The notes: a model not told the origin generated them from the letters alone. A stretch of 64,000 nucleotides of DNA from Pseudomonas sp. GV085 (GCF_003050925.1 NZ_QAOV01000003.1:124001-188000), one strand, 5' to 3'; shown: positions 36,652-48,132, counted from the stretch's first letter. Made by a program: numbers and translations.

Positions 36652-39214
36652 CTCTCAAGTACGGCCAGAAACTCTTTCCGAGTATCTGGCGCATCTGCCG
36701 ATGACCGACCAGCAGCGCGCGGAACTCGCGGGCTGCCAGTCTTTCAGCGAATTGCACGAACGCCTGTCGTCATCGACGTTCGACGCCCCGACCGAAGCCG
36801 CTCAGGCTTCGGTCGGCAAACGCCTGACCCTGAGCACCGCCGAGGAGCTGCAAGACGCGGAAATGCTGGCACTCGACGCCAACGGCCGGGTCTGCCTCAA
36901 GGCGACCCCGCCGATCCGGCGGACCAAGGTCGTGCCGGAGCCGTGGCGCACCAACATTCTGGTGCGTGGCTGGCGCCGGATGACCGGTCGTACCAATCCG
37001 CCGAAGCCGCCGAAGGACGAGCGGGTGTTGCCTGCTGCGCGCTGGCGCACCGTGGGTTCGATCCGTCGCTACATTCTGTTGCTGCTGATGCTCGGTCAGA
37101 CCATCGTCGCCGGCTGGTACATGAAAGGCATCATGCCGTACCAGGGCTGGTCGTTCGTCGACCTCGACGAAGTGCTGCACCAACCGCTGCTGCAAACCGC
37201 CACGCAAGTGCTGCCGTATGCCTTGCAGACCAGCATTCTGATCCTGTTCGGGATTCTGTTCTGCTGGGTCTCGGCCGGTTTCTGGACCGCACTGATGGGC
37301 TTCCTCGAACTGCTCACCGGTCATGATAAATACCGTATCTCCGGTAAAAGTGCCGGCAATGAGCCGATTCCAAAGGATGCGCGCACCGCCCTGGTGATGC
37401 CGATCTGCAACGAAGACGTGCCACGGGTATTCGCCGGTCTGCGCGCGACTTTCGAGTCTGTCGCGGCCACGGGTGACCTGGACCGCTTCGACTTCTTCGT
37501 CCTCAGCGACAGTAATGACGCCGATATCTGTGTCGCCGAGCAACAGGCCTGGCTGGATGTCTGCCGCGAAGCCGGGGGCTTCGGCAAGATCTTCTATCGC
37601 CGTCGTCGTCGTCGCGTAAAACGTAAAAGCGGCAACCTCGATGACTTCTGCCGTCGTTGGGGCGGTGACTACAAGTACATGGTCGTACTCGATGCCGACT
37701 CCGTGATGAGCGGCGAGTGCCTGACCAGTCTGGTGCGCCTGATGGAAGCCACGCCGGACGCCGGGATCATCCAGACCGCGCCACGTGCGTCGGGCATGGA
37801 CACCCTGTATGCGCGCATGCAGCAGTTCGCCACTCGTGTGTATGGCCCGTTGTTCACCGCCGGCCTGCACTTCTGGCAACTGGGCGAGTCGCACTACTGG
37901 GGCCACAACGCGATCATCCGCATGAAGCCGTTCATCGATCACTGCGCCCTGGCGCCGTTGCCGGGTAAAGGCGCGTTCTCCGGCGCGATCCTGTCCCACG
38001 ACTTCGTTGAAGCCGCGCTGATGCGCCGTGCCGGTTGGGGCGTGTGGATTGCCTACGATCTGCCGGGCAGCTACGAAGAACTGCCGCCGAACTTGCTGGA
38101 CGAACTCAAGCGCGACCGTCGCTGGTGCCACGGCAACCTGATGAACTTCCGCCTGTTCCTGGTCAAGGGCATGCACCCGGTGCACCGCGCGGTGTTCCTG
38201 ACCGGTGTGATGTCCTACCTGTCGGCGCCGTTGTGGTTCTTCTTCCTGGTGTTGTCGACCGCGCTGCTGGCGGTCAACACGCTGATGGAGCCGCAGTACT
38301 TCCTCGAACCGCGCCAGCTCTACCCGTTGTGGCCACAATGGCACCCGGACAAGGCGATTGCGCTGTTCTCGACCACCATCGTGCTGCTGTTCCTGCCGAA
38401 ACTGTTGAGCATCATCCTGATCTGGGCCAAGGGTGCGAAAGAGTTCGGCGGCAAGTTCAAGGTGACCCTGTCGATGCTGCTGGAGATGCTGTTCTCCATG
38501 CTGCTGGCGCCGGTGCGGATGATCTTCCACACCCGTTTTGTCCTCGCTGCGTTCCTTGGCTGGGCCGCGACCTGGAACTCGCCGCAACGTGACGACGACT
38601 CCACACCGTGGAGCGAAGCGGTCAAGCGCCACGGCCCGCAAACCCTGCTGGGCTTCTTCTGGGCCATGCTGGTGATCTGGCTGAACCCGAGCTTCCTGTG
38701 GTGGCTGGTGCCGATCGTCGGTTCGTTGATGCTGTCGATCCCGGTGTCGGTGATCTCCAGCCGCGTTGGCCTGGGCCTCAAGTCCCGTGACGAGAGCCTG
38801 TTCCTGATCCCTGAGGAATACAATCCGCCGCAGGCGTTGCTGGCCACCGACCAGTACACCCACGAAAACCGCTGGCACGCGCTGAACGACGGCTTCGTCC
38901 GTTCGGTGGTCGATCCACAGCAGAACGCCCTGGCGTGCTCGTTGGCGACCTCGCGGCACAATCAGGCCGAGCCGATCGAATGGCTGCGGATCGAGCGGGT
39001 GCGCCACGCGATGAAAGTCGGACCTGAAGGCCTGACCAACAACGAGCGTGTGCAACTGCTGAGTGATCCGGTGGCCTTGGCCCGCCTGCATGAGCAGGTC
39101 TGGAGCGAAGGCCATGCCGAGTGGCTGGATGCATGGCGCAAGTCGGTCAAGGCCGACCCCCACGCGCCGTTGCTGCCGCTCAAGCCGATGAGTGTGCAGC
39201 CTCAGGTGGCATAA
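36644..39214 (+). CDS. opgH: Glucan biosynthesis glucosyltransferase H
   Basis: This is an 856-residue inner-membrane GT2 glucosyltransferase that makes and exports the linear beta-1,2-glucan backbone from UDP-glucose, with acyl carrier protein as partner. After a cytoplasmic N-terminus, two helices lie near residues 145-215. The cytoplasmic catalytic domain includes [29 protein letters not shown] and the acceptor [11 protein letters not shown] motif. At least five to six further helices follow, then a cytoplasmic C-terminal tail. The ATG lies inside the opgG 3' end. A strong terminator follows 2 bp after the stop. Confidence 0.97.
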   Translation: MSNSQVRPETLSEYLAHLPMTDQQRAELAGCQSFSELHERLSSSTFDAPTEAAQASVGKRLTLSTAEELQDAEMLALDANGRVCLKATPPIRRTKVVPEPWRTNILVRGWRRMTGRTNPPKPPKDERVLPAARWRTVGSIRRYILLLLMLGQTIVAGWYMKGIMPYQGWSFVDLDEVLHQPLLQTATQVLPYALQTSILILFGILFCWVSAGFWTALMGFLELLTGHDKYRISGKSAGNEPIPKDARTALVMPICNEDVPRVFAGLRATFESVAATGDLDRFDFFVLSDSNDADICVAEQQAWLDVCREAGGFGKIFYRRRRRRVKRKSGNLDDFCRRWGGDYKYMVVLDADSVMSGECLTSLVRLMEATPDAGIIQTAPRASGMDTLYARMQQFATRVYGPLFTAGLHFWQLGESHYWGHNAIIRMKPFIDHCALAPLPGKGAFSGAILSHDFVEAALMRRAGWGVWIAYDLPGSYEELPPNLLDELKRDRRWCHGNLMNFRLFLVKGMHPVHRAVFLTGVMSYLSAPLWFFFLVLSTALLAVNTLMEPQYFLEPRQLYPLWPQWHPDKAIALFSTTIVLLFLPKLLSIILIWAKGAKEFGGKFKVTLSMLLEMLFSMLLAPVRMIFHTRFVLAAFLGWAATWNSPQRDDDSTPWSEAVKRHGPQTLLGFFWAMLVIWLNPSFLWWLVPIVGSLMLSIPVSVISSRVGLGLKSRDESLFLIPEEYNPPQALLATDQYTHENRWHALNDGFVRSVVDPQQNALACSLATSRHNQAEPIEWLRIERVRHAMKVGPEGLTNNERVQLLSDPVALARLHEQVWSEGHAEWLDAWRKSVKADPHAPLLPLKPMSVQPQVA

Positions 39215-39216
39215 TG

Positions 39217-39244
39217 AAAAAACCCGCGAAAGCGGGTTTTTTTA
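39217..39244 (+). terminator. Rho-independent terminator of opgGH
   Basis: AAAAAACCCGC-GAAA-GCGGGTTTTTTT is a perfect hairpin with U tract, starting just after the opgH stop. Confidence 0.95.
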
Positions 39245-39275
39245 TGGCTTCAAAAGTTATACCGAGTCGCTCCCA

Positions 39276-39363
39276 TCGCGAGCAGGCTCGCTCCCACAGG
39301 GGGTAGTGCCTGGCACAGATATTATGCTCGAGCAGGTCAGTGTGGGAGCGGGCCTGCCCGCGA
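39276..39363. repeat. REP pair, family A (right copy GGGCCTGCCCGCGA variant)
   Basis: The left copy TCGCGAGCAGGCTCGCTCCCACA is standard. The right copy TGTGGGAGCGGGCCTGCCCGCGA has compensating changes in both stem arms, preserving pairing within that copy. Confidence 0.88.
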
Positions 39364-39407
39364 AGGCATCACCTCGGTCTTTAGTAGGCCGAGGCATGCG
39401 CATCACC

Positions 39408-41324
39408 TCAAATCTTGAATCTGCCCACCAGCATCTGCAAATGCGTCCCCAGCCGCGCCAGCTCAACGCTGGAGGCTGCGGTCTCCTCACTGGCTGCCGA
39501 GGTCTGATCCGACACATCCCGCACGTTCAGCACGCTGCGGTTGATCTCTTCAGCCACGGCGCTTTGCTGTTCGGCGGCAGCGGCGATCTGCTGGTTCATC
39601 GCCTGAATCGCCGAGACGGTGCGGGTGATGCTTTCCAGTGAGCCGCCGGCGCGGCGGGTCAGTTCGACACTGCTGTCGGTCAGGTTGCGGCTGTTGTCCA
39701 TAATGGTCGCCACTTGCTGCGTGCCGCTTTGCAGGCCGACGATCAGCTCTTCGATCTCTTCGGTGGACTTCTGGGTGCGCTGGGCCAGGCTGCGGACTTC
39801 GTCTGCCACCACGGCAAAACCACGCCCGGCTTCACCGGCGCGAGCGGCTTCAATCGCCGCATTGAGCGCCAGCAGGTTGGTTTGCTGGGCCACGGATTTG
39901 ATCACGTCCAGCACGCTGCCGATCTTGTCGCTTTCGCGCTGGAGTTCGCCCATGGCAGCGGTGGAGTGGCCGACTTCCTTGGCCAGGCGTTCGATCTGGG
40001 CGATGGCTTCACCCACCACTTTGTCGCCCTCGCGGGCCTGCTGGTCGGCGGCGACGGCGGCTTCGGAGGCCTCTTCGGCGTTACGCGCGACTTCCTGCAC
40101 GGTGGCGGCCATTTCGTTCATGGCAGTGGCAACCTGATCGGTCTCGACCTTCTGGCTGTTGACCCCGGCGCTGGTCTGCTCGGTGACGGCGGACAACTCT
40201 TCGGCGGCACTGGCAATCTGCGTGACGCCATCGCTGATGCCGCCGATCAGTTCGCGTAGACCCTGGGTCATGCTCTGCATGGCACGCTGCAACTGGCCGA
40301 GTTCGTCGCGGCGCTGCGACGTCAGGTTGTGGGTCAGGTCGCCACTGGCGACGCGCTCGGCGACGGCCAGGGTCTGGTTCAACGGAATGATGATTTGCCG
40401 GGTGATCGCCCAAGCGGCCAGCAGGCCGAAAGCGATGGCCAGCACAGTGGCGAGGGTCAGCATGTTCTTGGCATGGGCGGCGTCGGTGTCACGCACGACG
40501 GTTTGCGAGACGGTGAGTTTCTGGCTCATGCCCGACAGGATGTCGCCTTGGGCAGACATGCGTACCAGGGCCTTGGCGCTAGCCACCTGGGAGTCGCGGA
40601 ACTGGCTGACAGCAGCGCGGTAGGCCTTCAGCGAATCCGTCGCCTGTTGCAGGTTGGCGATGTGTTCTTCAGGCAGTTTGGCCGGCAGGCTCTCGAGGTT
40701 CTTCAGGGCGTTGTCGATCGCGTCGAGGGCCGGTTGTTCGGCCTCGCTCTTGCCGCTGTAGGTGTAGCCACGTACCTGGAAACGCGCCTGCTGGATCAGT
40801 TTGCTCAGGTCGATCACGCTATTGAAGGCGGTCACGCTATCACCTTGCAGCATGGATTTTTCCACTTCGGCGACGCGGGCCACGGCGTTGTCGGCGGTGG
40901 CGCCGAGTTTGCTGCGGGCGTCTTCACGCTGGGCGCCGGCCTGGGTCATGTCGCTGAAGGCACGGCGGTATTCGGCGACAGCGGCCAGTTGTTGATCGAC
41001 CATGGCCGTATCAGCCGGTTGCTCGATCAGGCCGCGGGCGGTCTGCAGGCCGCTTTCGAGTTTGCCCAACAGATCGTTGACGGCACCGGGACCTTGTTCG
41101 CCGCGACGCATCTCGTAATCCAGGCGAGCGATGCGCAGGTCCTTGGTCAGGTCGTTGAGACTGGCGATGAACCCCAGTTTATCGCCACGGCTGGTCACGC
41201 CGCTCAGGCCGCTCCAGCCGGTGAAGGTGATCAGCAGGGTCAGTAACAGCACCAGGCCGAAGCCGATCCCCAGCTTGCGTTTGACGCTGACGTTTCCCAG
41301 ATTCTCGGCTAGCCATTGGTACAT
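39408..41324 (-). CDS. Methyl-accepting chemotaxis protein with helical bimodular (HBM-type) sensor
   Basis: The receptor has 638 residues. TM1 is at about 18-40 ([20 protein letters not shown]) and TM2 near 283-305 ([18 protein letters not shown]). Between them lies an all-helical periplasmic region of about 240 residues, the size and composition of HBM sensors such as McpS, which binds TCA-cycle acids. HAMP and signalling domains follow, with the tip [20 protein letters not shown]. The N-terminal [15 protein letters not shown] is common in this receptor class. A probable FliA promoter and a GGGGGAG ribosome-binding site precede it. The actual ligand is not determined. Confidence 0.92.
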   Translation of the reverse strand: MYQWLAENLGNVSVKRKLGIGFGLVLLLTLLITFTGWSGLSGVTSRGDKLGFIASLNDLTKDLRIARLDYEMRRGEQGPGAVNDLLGKLESGLQTARGLIEQPADTAMVDQQLAAVAEYRRAFSDMTQAGAQREDARSKLGATADNAVARVAEVEKSMLQGDSVTAFNSVIDLSKLIQQARFQVRGYTYSGKSEAEQPALDAIDNALKNLESLPAKLPEEHIANLQQATDSLKAYRAAVSQFRDSQVASAKALVRMSAQGDILSGMSQKLTVSQTVVRDTDAAHAKNMLTLATVLAIAFGLLAAWAITRQIIIPLNQTLAVAERVASGDLTHNLTSQRRDELGQLQRAMQSMTQGLRELIGGISDGVTQIASAAEELSAVTEQTSAGVNSQKVETDQVATAMNEMAATVQEVARNAEEASEAAVAADQQAREGDKVVGEAIAQIERLAKEVGHSTAAMGELQRESDKIGSVLDVIKSVAQQTNLLALNAAIEAARAGEAGRGFAVVADEVRSLAQRTQKSTEEIEELIVGLQSGTQQVATIMDNSRNLTDSSVELTRRAGGSLESITRTVSAIQAMNQQIAAAAEQQSAVAEEINRSVLNVRDVSDQTSAASEETAASSVELARLGTHLQMLVGRFKI

Positions 41325-41364
41325 GCTGAAACTCCCCCGGACCGCAATTTGGTTTTATGGGGAT

Positions 41365-41391
41365 GTATCGGCAGGAGGGCGCGGTTCTGTA
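41365..41391 (-). promoter_or_regulatory. FliA (sigma-28) promoter of the HBM chemoreceptor gene
   Basis: On the minus strand TACA-N15-GCCGATAC matches TAAA-N15-GCCGATAA at 10 of 12 positions with exact spacing. The -10 end is about 40 bp before the start codon. It links this receptor to the flagellar regulon. Confidence 0.75.
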
Positions 41392-41423
41392 GGCGTCGCC
41401 CGATGGATGGGCGAATGATGACG

Positions 41424-41512
41424 TGTAGGAGCGAGCCTGCTCGCGATGGCGGCGGATCAGCCGACATTGATGTGGCTGGTACACCGCCATCGCGAGCAGG
41501 CTCGCTCCTACA
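41424..41512. repeat. REP pair, family A
   Basis: TGTAGGAGCGAGCCTGCTCGCGA faces its complement about 43 bp away, between the chemoreceptor promoter and the 3' end of rsmE. Confidence 0.9.
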
Positions 41513-41529
41513 GGGAATGTGGCCTGGAT

Positions 41530-42237
41530 CTAGAAAAGTCGGGCCAGCAGGGCGGTCACGGCGGTTTCGACCCGCAGAATGCGCTCGCCCAGTTGCACCG
41601 GTTGCAGGCCGGACTTGCCCAGCAGGTCGATCTCGTAGGGAATCCAGCCACCTTCGGGGCCGATGGCCAGGGTCACCGGTTCGCTGAGTGCGCGAGGGCA
41701 GGGCGGGTAATTGCCCGGATGCCCCACCAGGCCGAGGGTACCGTCGGTGATCGCCGGCAAACGGTCTTCGACGAAGGGTTTGAAGCGCTTCTCGATGACG
41801 ACTTCCGGCAGCACGCTGTCCCGTGCCTGTTCGAGGCCGAGGATCAACTGCTCGCGAATCGCCTCGGGCTCCAGGAACGGAGTCTGCCAGAAGCTCTTCT
41901 CGACGCGATAGCTGTTGACCAGCACGATCCGTGGTACACCCATGGCCGCCACGGTCTGGAACACCCTGCGCAGCATCTTGGGCCGTGGCAGGGCCAATAC
42001 CAGGGTCAATGGCAGCTTGGCCGGTGGCGGCTGGTCAAGGGTGACGCGCAATTGGGCTTCGTCGGCGTCCAGGCGCAGCACTTCGGCCGAACCCATCAGC
42101 CCGCCGATCCGTCCGACGCGCATGCTGTCGCCCACTTCACAGCGGTGGACTTCCTGCATGTGCGTCAACCGGCGATCACGCAGGATCACCTGGTCGGCCG
42201 CAATGAAATCGGCTTCTTCGAGCAGCAGCAGGTTCAC
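41530..42237 (-). CDS. rsmE: 16S rRNA (uracil-1498-N3)-methyltransferase
   Basis: This is a 235-residue SPOUT-class methyltransferase with a knotted C-terminal SAM site. The knot motif [17 protein letters not shown] near residue 190 and the final [17 protein letters not shown] are diagnostic. An N-terminal PUA-like domain includes [16 protein letters not shown]. It methylates U1498 of 16S rRNA in assembled 30S subunits. The start overlaps the tatC stop by 4 bp, so it is the last gene of the tat transcript. Confidence 0.96.
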   Translation of the reverse strand: MNLLLLEEADFIAADQVILRDRRLTHMQEVHRCEVGDSMRVGRIGGLMGSAEVLRLDADEAQLRVTLDQPPPAKLPLTLVLALPRPKMLRRVFQTVAAMGVPRIVLVNSYRVEKSFWQTPFLEPEAIREQLILGLEQARDSVLPEVVIEKRFKPFVEDRLPAITDGTLGLVGHPGNYPPCPRALSEPVTLAIGPEGGWIPYEIDLLGKSGLQPVQLGERILRVETAVTALLARLF

Positions 42238-43028
42238 GGTTGAGTCGCTGGCGGCTGGTCGTTGTGGTCGTCAGCCGGTTGGTCGTCCGGATGTTCGCCA
42301 CGTTTGCTGATCAGGCTGCCAAACAGGATGCCGATCTCGAACAGCAACCACATCGGCACGGCCAGCAGGGTCTGCGAGAAGATGTCCGGCGGCGTCAGGA
42401 TCATGCCGACCACGAAGCAGCCGATGATTACGTACGGGCGGATTTTCTTCAGGTATTTGACGTCGACTACGCCGATCCACACCAGCAGCACTACGGCCAC
42501 CGGGATTTCGAACGCCACGCCAAAAGCGAAGAACAGCGTCATGACGAAATCGAGGTAGCTGGTGATGTCGGTCATCATTTCCACGCCGGCCGGAGTGGCG
42601 GAGGCGAAGAACTTGAAGATCAGCGGGAACACCAGGAAGTAGGCGAAGGCCATGCCGGTGTAGAACAAAAAGATGCTGGAGACCAGCAAGGGCACGGCAA
42701 TGCGTTTTTCATGCTTGTACAGGCCGGGGGCGATGAAACCCCAGATCTGATGCAGGATCACCGGGATGGCCAGGAACAGCGAGACCATCATCGTCAGTTT
42801 CAGTGGCGTCAGGAACGGCGACGACACATCGGTGGCAATCATCGTCGCGCCGACCGGCAGGTACTGGCGCAGCGGTGTGGAGACGAAGGTGTAGATCTGC
42901 TGGGTGAAGGCGAACAGACCGGCGAAGATGATGAAAATCGCCGCTACGCAGCGCAGCAGTCGGGTACGCAACTCGGTGAGGTGCGAAACCAGCGGCATGT
43001 GCTGGTCGTTTTCGGGAAGGTCGCTCAT
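42234..43028 (-). CDS. tatC: Twin-arginine translocase subunit TatC
   Basis: The protein has 264 residues and six membrane helices. TatC is the signal-peptide receptor of the Tat pathway, recognising twin-arginine precursors with TatB. The N-terminal [17 protein letters not shown] carries the conserved cytoplasmic helix and Glu/Arg. The first periplasmic loop ([20 protein letters not shown]) and [15 protein letters not shown] are typical. It overlaps tatB and rsmE by 4 bp each. Confidence 0.97.
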   Translation of the reverse strand: MSDLPENDQHMPLVSHLTELRTRLLRCVAAIFIIFAGLFAFTQQIYTFVSTPLRQYLPVGATMIATDVSSPFLTPLKLTMMVSLFLAIPVILHQIWGFIAPGLYKHEKRIAVPLLVSSIFLFYTGMAFAYFLVFPLIFKFFASATPAGVEMMTDITSYLDFVMTLFFAFGVAFEIPVAVVLLVWIGVVDVKYLKKIRPYVIIGCFVVGMILTPPDIFSQTLLAVPMWLLFEIGILFGSLISKRGEHPDDQPADDHNDQPPATQP

Positions 43029-43477
43029 GGGGCTCGCGGCGGCAGTGTTGGGTCATGAGGGGCCGGCGCAACGGGCGCAGCCGCAGGTGTAACGGGTTCA
43101 ACCGGAGTTGCTGCAACAACAGGTGCAGGTTCGACAGGCGCTACAACGGGAGCAGGTGTCGGGTCGACAGCAGCGGCAGGCGCATGAATCGTCTGCTCTC
43201 CCACATGCTCCACCGGCGTCGGCTCCTGCTGGGTCGGCGTGAAGATTTTCCGCGCCTCCTGCTCAAGCGACAGGATGTGCTCGTTGTGCAGTTGCCGACG
43301 AATCTCGTCGGCACCGATTTCACGTTCAACTTCCTGTTTGATCGCGTTGAAGCTGCGCTTCAGACGCCCGACCCACAGGCCAGCGGTGCGCGCAGCGCCC
43401 GGCAAGCGCTCGGGGCCCAGCACCAGCAGGGCGACGAGGCCGACGAGCAGCAGTTCAGAGAAGCTGATACCAAACAT
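43025..43477 (-). CDS. tatB: Sec-independent translocase protein TatB
   Basis: The protein has 150 residues. It has a short N-terminal helix with the Glu/Pro hinge ([21 protein letters not shown]), then an amphipathic helix ([15 protein letters not shown]). A Pro/Ala/Val-rich C-terminal tail (about 85-150) is low-complexity and poorly conserved in the family. TatB forms the receptor complex with TatC. It lies 10 bp after tatA. Confidence 0.95.
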   Translation of the reverse strand: MFGISFSELLLVGLVALLVLGPERLPGAARTAGLWVGRLKRSFNAIKQEVEREIGADEIRRQLHNEHILSLEQEARKIFTPTQQEPTPVEHVGEQTIHAPAAAVDPTPAPVVAPVEPAPVVAATPVEPVTPAAAPVAPAPHDPTLPPRAP

Positions 43478-43487
43478 TAGTCAGTGC

Positions 43488-43760
43488 TCACACGTCTTTG
43501 CGGATCGGCTCTTCGACTTTCTGTGCCTGCACGTCGATGGTGTGCGGCTGGTTCACCGAGGCCTGTGGCTGTACCGGTGGCACCGGTTGGGCCGGGTTCG
43601 CATTCGGGTCAGCCGGTTTTTCGTCGTCGTTCATGGCTTTCTTGAAGCCCTTGATCGATTCGCCGACGTCAGTGCCGAGGTTTTTCAGTTTCTTGGTGCC
43701 GAACACCAGTACCACGACAACCAGGATGACGATCCAGTGTTTCCAGTCAAAAATGCCCAT
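43488..43760 (-). CDS. tatA: Sec-independent translocase protein TatA
   Basis: The protein has 90 residues: a membrane helix ([20 protein letters not shown]) with the FGTKKL hinge, then an amphipathic helix and a Pro/Gln-rich tail. TatA polymerises to form the Tat translocation path. It is the first tat gene, 25 bp after hisE, giving the conserved pseudomonad order hisI-hisE-tatA-tatB-tatC. Confidence 0.95.
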   Translation of the reverse strand: MGIFDWKHWIVILVVVVLVFGTKKLKNLGTDVGESIKGFKKAMNDDEKPADPNANPAQPVPPVQPQASVNQPHTIDVQAQKVEEPIRKDV

Positions 43761-43785
43761 GCTGCTGCTCCTCTCTAATCGTTAT

Positions 43786-44118
43786 TCAGGCGGACGGGCG
43801 CGAGGCTTTCTCGGCGTGTCCGGAGAGACCGAAACGACGGTCCAGTTCATCGAGTACAGCCTGTGGATGCTGCCCCAATTGGGCGAGCATGACCATGCTG
43901 TGGAACCACAGATCGGCGGTTTCGTAGATCACATCGCTGCAGTCGCCGCTGATGGCGGCATCCTTGGCGGCAATGATGGTTTCGATCGACTCTTCGCCGA
44001 CTTTTTCCAGAATCTTGTTCAAGCCCTTGTGGTACAGGCTGGCGACATACGAGCTGTCGGCGGCGGCGCCTTTGCGCTCTTCCAGTACTTCGGCCAGACG
44101 GGTCAGTGTGTCACTCAT
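43786..44118 (-). CDS. hisE: Phosphoribosyl-ATP pyrophosphatase
   Basis: The enzyme has 110 residues from ATG 44118. An upstream in-frame ATG gives an unlikely Arg/Thr-rich extension. It is an all-helical MazG-type enzyme that converts PR-ATP to PR-AMP, the second step of histidine synthesis. [20 protein letters not shown] carries the metal-binding Glu cluster and [13 protein letters not shown] the second. The ATG lies inside the hisI 3' end (8-bp overlap), so HisI and HisE are separate but coupled. Confidence 0.96.
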   Translation of the reverse strand: MSDTLTRLAEVLEERKGAAADSSYVASLYHKGLNKILEKVGEESIETIIAAKDAAISGDCSDVIYETADLWFHSMVMLAQLGQHPQAVLDELDRRFGLSGHAEKASRPSA

Positions 44119-44512
44119 GTGTGTGCCCTGCGCAGTAGATGGCGTGCGGATCTTTGAGCACCGGGTCGACCGTTGTCCAGTCGCCGTTTTCAAAGACGCG
44201 GTAGAAGCAGCTCTGGCGGCCGGTATGGCAGGCGATGCCGCCGATCTGCTCGACCATCAGGATGATGACGTCGGCGTCGCAGTCCAGGCGCATCTCGTGC
44301 AGGGTTTGCACATGGCCGGACTCTTCGCCCTTGCGCCACAGCTTGCCACGGGAACGTGACCAGTAAATGGCGCGGTTCTCGGCAGCGGTCAGTTCCAGTG
44401 CTTCGCGGTTCATCCAGGCCATCATCAGGACGCGCCCGGTCTTGTGATCCTGGGCAATCGCCGGCACCAGGCCGTCGGCGTCCCACTTGATCTCGTCCAG
44501 CCAGTTTTTCAT
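44111..44512 (-). CDS. hisI: Phosphoribosyl-AMP cyclohydrolase
   Basis: The enzyme has 133 residues. It opens the purine ring of PR-AMP in histidine synthesis, using zinc and magnesium. Conserved elements are [46 protein letters not shown] with its Cys and Asp ligands, and [14 protein letters not shown] with the other two Cys. It precedes hisE with an 8-bp overlap. It is notable that biosynthetic and degradative histidine genes both occur in this window. Confidence 0.97.
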   Translation of the reverse strand: MKNWLDEIKWDADGLVPAIAQDHKTGRVLMMAWMNREALELTAAENRAIYWSRSRGKLWRKGEESGHVQTLHEMRLDCDADVIILMVEQIGGIACHTGRQSCFYRVFENGDWTTVDPVLKDPHAIYCAGHTHE

Positions 44513-44593
44513 CTTCGACTCCGACAGCGGGCTCGACCCTTCAATAGTCGAGCTCAGGCGTTGAAACAGTGTGCCAGTCGTTCACACAACTGG

Positions 44594-46198
44594 CTATCGG
44601 CGCACGACCAGATACAAGCCGACCGCCATCATGATGCCGGCCGGCCAGTAAGCCAACTGGTTCAGCGGGCCGCCAGCGGCAAGGATTGCGCCTCCGGCCA
44701 GGTGGGCCGTGCCGAGCAGGCGCAGGAACCAGTCATCGCGGCGTCGATGCCACGCTGGCGGCGGGTCGTAGGCGTGGGGTTGGGACATGCGTTCGAGCAG
44801 GTCGCGGGCCATGTTGGCCAGGTGCGGGATCTGTTCGAACTGGCTATGCACGTTGCCGAGCAGGGCTTTGGGGCTGACCCGCTCGCGCATCCAGCGTTCG
44901 AGGAATGGCTGCGCGGTGTTCCACAGGTCGAGGTCCGGGTACAGCTGGCGGCCGAGGCCTTCGATGTTCAGCAGGGTCTTCTGCAGCAGCACGAGCTGCG
45001 GCTGCACTTCCATGTTGAAGCGTCGCGCGGTCTGGAACAGGCGCATCAGCACCTGGCCGAAGGAAATATCCTTCAGCGGTTTTTCGAAGATCGGCTCGCA
45101 CACCGTGCGGATCGCGGCTTCGAATTCGTTGAGTTTGGTTTCCGCCGGCACCCAGCCCGAATCGATGTGCAACTGCGCCACGCGACGGTAATCGCGCTTG
45201 AAGAAGGCGAACAGGTTGCGCGCCAGGTAATCCTGGTCTTCCGGGGTCAGGCTGCCGACGATGCCGCAGTCGATGGCGATGTACTGCGGGCTCCACGGAT
45301 TCACGGTGCTGACGAAAATATTGCCCGGGTGCATGTCGGCGTGGAAGAAGCTGTCGCGGAACACCTGGGTGAAGAAAATCTCCACGCCGCGTTCGGCGAG
45401 CATTTTCATGTCGGTACGCTGGTCGGCCAGGGTCGCCAGATCGGTAACCTGAATGCCGTAGATGCGTTCCATTACCAGCACTTTCGGCCGACACCAGTCC
45501 CAATGGACTTGCGGTACGTACAGCAGCGGCGAGCCGTCGAAATTGCGCTTCAACTGGCTGGCGTTGGCTGCTTCGCGCAGCAGATCGAGTTCGTCGTAGA
45601 TGGTTTTTTCGTAATCGCTGACCACGTCCACCGGGTGCAGCAGGCGCGCATCGGCCGAGAGTTTTTCGGCGGCGCGAGCGAGGATGAACAGCCATGCCAG
45701 GTCCTGGGCGATCACCGGTTTGAGACCAGGGCGGATCACCTTGACCACGACTTCTTCACCGGTTTTCAGTTGCGCGGCATGCACCTGCGCCACTGAGGCC
45801 GAGGCCAGCGGTTCGACATCGAAACGGCTGAACACTTCGCTGATTTTCTTGCCGAGTTGTTCTTCGATCAGCTTCACCGACACTTGCGAGTCGAACGGCG
45901 GAACGCGGTCCTGCAGCTTCATCAGTTCGTCGGCGATGTCTTCGGGCAACAGGTCGCGGCGGGTGGACAGGATCTGTCCGAACTTGATGAAAATCGGCCC
46001 CAGGTCCTGCAACGCCAGGCGCAAGCGCGCGCCACGGCTCAGGTCCAGGGTCTTGCGCGGGAACCAGCGCCACGGCAGGACATAACGCAGCGCCCGCAGG
46101 AACCAGGGCAGTGGCAGGGCGAACAGCAGGTCATCGAGGCGGTAGCGGATCACGACGCGCTGGATGCGCAACAAACGGCGGACGGCAAGCAGCTTCAT
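44594..46198 (-). CDS. ubiB: Ubiquinone biosynthesis protein kinase UbiB
   Basis: This is a 534-residue atypical protein-kinase-like (ABC1/ADCK) protein with ATPase activity, needed for ubiquinone synthesis. The family-defining KxGQ motif is KFGQ at 72-75, within [18 protein letters not shown]. The Ala-rich loop ([14 protein letters not shown]), VVVKVIRPG, and the catalytic [11 protein letters not shown] and IDCGIVG are present. Two C-terminal helices (GGAILAAGG region and [11 protein letters not shown]) anchor it in the membrane. It overlaps ubiJ by 4 bp. Confidence 0.97.
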   Translation of the reverse strand: MKLLAVRRLLRIQRVVIRYRLDDLLFALPLPWFLRALRYVLPWRWFPRKTLDLSRGARLRLALQDLGPIFIKFGQILSTRRDLLPEDIADELMKLQDRVPPFDSQVSVKLIEEQLGKKISEVFSRFDVEPLASASVAQVHAAQLKTGEEVVVKVIRPGLKPVIAQDLAWLFILARAAEKLSADARLLHPVDVVSDYEKTIYDELDLLREAANASQLKRNFDGSPLLYVPQVHWDWCRPKVLVMERIYGIQVTDLATLADQRTDMKMLAERGVEIFFTQVFRDSFFHADMHPGNIFVSTVNPWSPQYIAIDCGIVGSLTPEDQDYLARNLFAFFKRDYRRVAQLHIDSGWVPAETKLNEFEAAIRTVCEPIFEKPLKDISFGQVLMRLFQTARRFNMEVQPQLVLLQKTLLNIEGLGRQLYPDLDLWNTAQPFLERWMRERVSPKALLGNVHSQFEQIPHLANMARDLLERMSQPHAYDPPPAWHRRRDDWFLRLLGTAHLAGGAILAAGGPLNQLAYWPAGIMMAVGLYLVVRR

Positions 46199-46818
46199 GC
46201 GTTATCGCTTGGGTCGAGGGATCGGGAAAGGCGCTCGAAACGCGCCTCGAGACGTTCCAGATCAAGCTTGATCTGGTCCAGTTCACTGAATCGGGCTTCG
46301 GCTTCGCGCTGACCGACCAGGGTGCGCGACTCTTCGGCCAGGTACTCGCCCAGGTTCTGGCCCAGGCTGGCAAAGCCTTGCTGATACCAGCGGGCGCGGC
46401 TGCGCAGGTGACCGCCGACCAGTTGCGTGGCCACAGGGCCCAGCACGCGTGCGAGTTCGTACTCCCAGTCCAGCTCCAGGTCCTGGAGGATCGCCGCCAG
46501 TTCCAGCAGCACGCCGCTGTCGCCGTCGAGTTCGACTTCAGGGGTGTGCAGAACAGAAGTCTTGTCCTTGCTCATGGCCAGTTTCAGCAGGCTCGAAGCC
46601 GGTGCACGCAAGGTGCAGTCGGCGCCGGTTTCCCACTGGGAAGCGAGCATCAGGCCATCGTCGCTGGGCAGGATGAACAGTTGCAGCGCCGGGCTGCGGC
46701 AATCGACGGCAATCACTTTGCCGGTCAAATGCGCCAGCCGCGGCAGCGCCGTGCTGTCGAGACGCAGCACCCGGTTCAGGCCGAGTTCAACGCTGGCGAG
46801 CAGGCCGGCGAGCAGCAT
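46195..46818 (-). CDS. ubiJ: Ubiquinone biosynthesis accessory factor UbiJ
   Basis: The protein has 207 residues. It has an N-terminal SCP2 lipid-binding domain ([20 protein letters not shown]...[17 protein letters not shown]) and a C-terminal helical/coiled-coil segment. UbiJ, with UbiK, organises the soluble Ubi complex and binds ubiquinone intermediates. It sits between ubiE and ubiB with overlaps on both sides. Confidence 0.93.
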   Translation of the reverse strand: MLLAGLLASVELGLNRVLRLDSTALPRLAHLTGKVIAVDCRSPALQLFILPSDDGLMLASQWETGADCTLRAPASSLLKLAMSKDKTSVLHTPEVELDGDSGVLLELAAILQDLELDWEYELARVLGPVATQLVGGHLRSRARWYQQGFASLGQNLGEYLAEESRTLVGQREAEARFSELDQIKLDLERLEARFERLSRSLDPSDNA

Positions 46819-47588
46819 CAGGGCTTGATGCCACGGTGCAGGGCGACGATGCCTGCGGTCATGTTGTGATAGGTCACGCGGTCGAAACCGGCCTCGACCA
46901 TCATCGACTTCAGGGTTTCCTGATTCGGGTGCATGCGGATCGATTCGGCCAGGTAGCGATAGCTTTCCGAGTCGTTGGTGATCAGCTTGCCCATCAGCGG
47001 CATGAAGGCGAACGAGTAGGCGTCGTAGGCCTTGGACATCAGCGCGTTGGTCGGCTTGGAGAACTCCAGCACCAACAAGCGGCCGCCAGGCTTGAGCACG
47101 CGCAGCATCGAGCGCAGCGCATCTTCCTTGTGGGTCACGTTGCGCAGGCCGAAGGCGATGGTCACGCAGTCGAAATGGTTGTCCGGGAACGGCAGTTTTT
47201 CCGCATCGGCCTGGACGAATTCAACGTTGCCGGACACACCGAGGTCCAGCAGGCGGTCACGACCGACCTTGAGCATGGATTCGTTGATGTCGGCCAACAC
47301 GACCTGGCCGGTCGGGCCTACCAGATGCGAGAACTTGCGGGTCAGGTCGCCGGTACCGCCGGCGATATCCAGCACGCGGTTGCCGGTGCGCACGCCCGAC
47401 AGCTCGATCGCGAAACGCTTCCACAGACGGTGCATGCCGCCCGACAGAAGGTCGTTCATCAGGTCGTACTTGGCGGCTACCGAATGGAAGACCTCAGCGA
47501 CTTTTTCCGCTTTCTGGCTTTCCGGAACGTTTTTGAAGCCGAAGTGAGTGGTGGGTTCGGCATCGCTGCCTTTGCGCTGATCAGTCAT
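46818..47588 (-). CDS. ubiE: Ubiquinone/menaquinone C-methyltransferase
   Basis: The enzyme has 256 residues from ATG 47588 ([13 protein letters not shown]). A 46-residue in-frame upstream extension was rejected as unlike the family. It is a SAM-dependent C-methyltransferase of the quinone pathway. [19 protein letters not shown], the SAM-binding [15 protein letters not shown], and [15 protein letters not shown] are conserved, as is the C-terminal [11 protein letters not shown]. It leads the ubiE-ubiJ-ubiB operon. Confidence 0.97.
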   Translation of the reverse strand: MTDQRKGSDAEPTTHFGFKNVPESQKAEKVAEVFHSVAAKYDLMNDLLSGGMHRLWKRFAIELSGVRTGNRVLDIAGGTGDLTRKFSHLVGPTGQVVLADINESMLKVGRDRLLDLGVSGNVEFVQADAEKLPFPDNHFDCVTIAFGLRNVTHKEDALRSMLRVLKPGGRLLVLEFSKPTNALMSKAYDAYSFAFMPLMGKLITNDSESYRYLAESIRMHPNQETLKSMMVEAGFDRVTYHNMTAGIVALHRGIKP

Positions 47589-47743
47589 ATCGCTGTCACC
47601 AAAAGAGAATGCGCGACATTCTAATCCCCAAGGCATGCTTTGTCTTGGCAAGGCTGAAGGTAAGATGGGTAACCATCGGGACGTTTTGACGCAGCAGGGG
47701 TCAAGATGCCTCGGGAAAGCATTCATAAAGCAGGAGTCATTCG

Positions 47744-48019
47744 ATGGCCCGTATTAGTGTTGAACGTGCCCATGGCCTGGGTAAGGAAGCGGCTCGCGAG
47801 AAGGCCGACAAGCTGGCGCAGAAACTTTCCGATCAGTATGGCCTGGAGCCGCAGTGGTCCGGCGACACCCTGAACCTCAAACGCTCGGGTGTGAAGGGCG
47901 CGGTGCATGTCGCCGAGGATTCGATTCGCGTCGAAGTGGAACTGGGCCTGATGATGTCGGCCATGAGCGGCATGATCAAAGCGGAAATCGAAAAGGCGCT
48001 GGATAAGGTCCTGGTCTGA
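47744..48019 (+). CDS. Polyhydroxyalkanoic acid system family protein
   Basis: This is a 91-residue protein of the PHA_gran_rgn family, commonly found beside phasin genes. It reads as a small alpha/beta domain: [20 protein letters not shown], then a strand region and a C-terminal amphipathic helix. Its role is not established, though a granule-associated or folding function has been proposed. It is the first plus-strand gene of the PHA side and is divergent from ubiE, about 155 bp away. A REP pair separates it from phaI. Confidence 0.85.
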   Translation: MARISVERAHGLGKEAAREKADKLAQKLSDQYGLEPQWSGDTLNLKRSGVKGAVHVAEDSIRVEVELGLMMSAMSGMIKAEIEKALDKVLV

Positions 48020-48044
48020 TTCCCGATTGAAATCACATCCCTTG

Positions 48045-48132
48045 TAGGAGTGAGCCTGCTCGCGATGACGGAATGTCAGCCAACATCAATGTTGACTGGT
48101 TAACCGCAATCGCGAGCAGGCTCACTCCTACA
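48045..48132. repeat. REP pair, family A (AGTGAGCCTGCTCGCGA variant)
   Basis: TGTAGGAGTGAGCCTGCTCGCGA faces its complement about 42 bp away. The AGTGAG variant recurs only at 62744. Downstream of it, before phaI, TAGGG (48171) and CCCTA (48195) form a weak dyad in the presumed phaI promoter; I could not name a promoter. Confidence 0.88.

Noticed and set aside
36770..39163. 797-codon open frame on the minus strand
   Set aside because: It is antisense to opgH, Arg/His/Gln-rich with no family pattern, and is a product of high GC codon bias.
43786..44512. hisI-hisE fusion gene
   Set aside because: The two frames differ and overlap by 8 bp, each with its own start and stop.
47589..47726. 46-residue N-terminal extension of UbiE
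   Set aside because: The extension is unlike the family, and MTDQRKG is a normal UbiE start.
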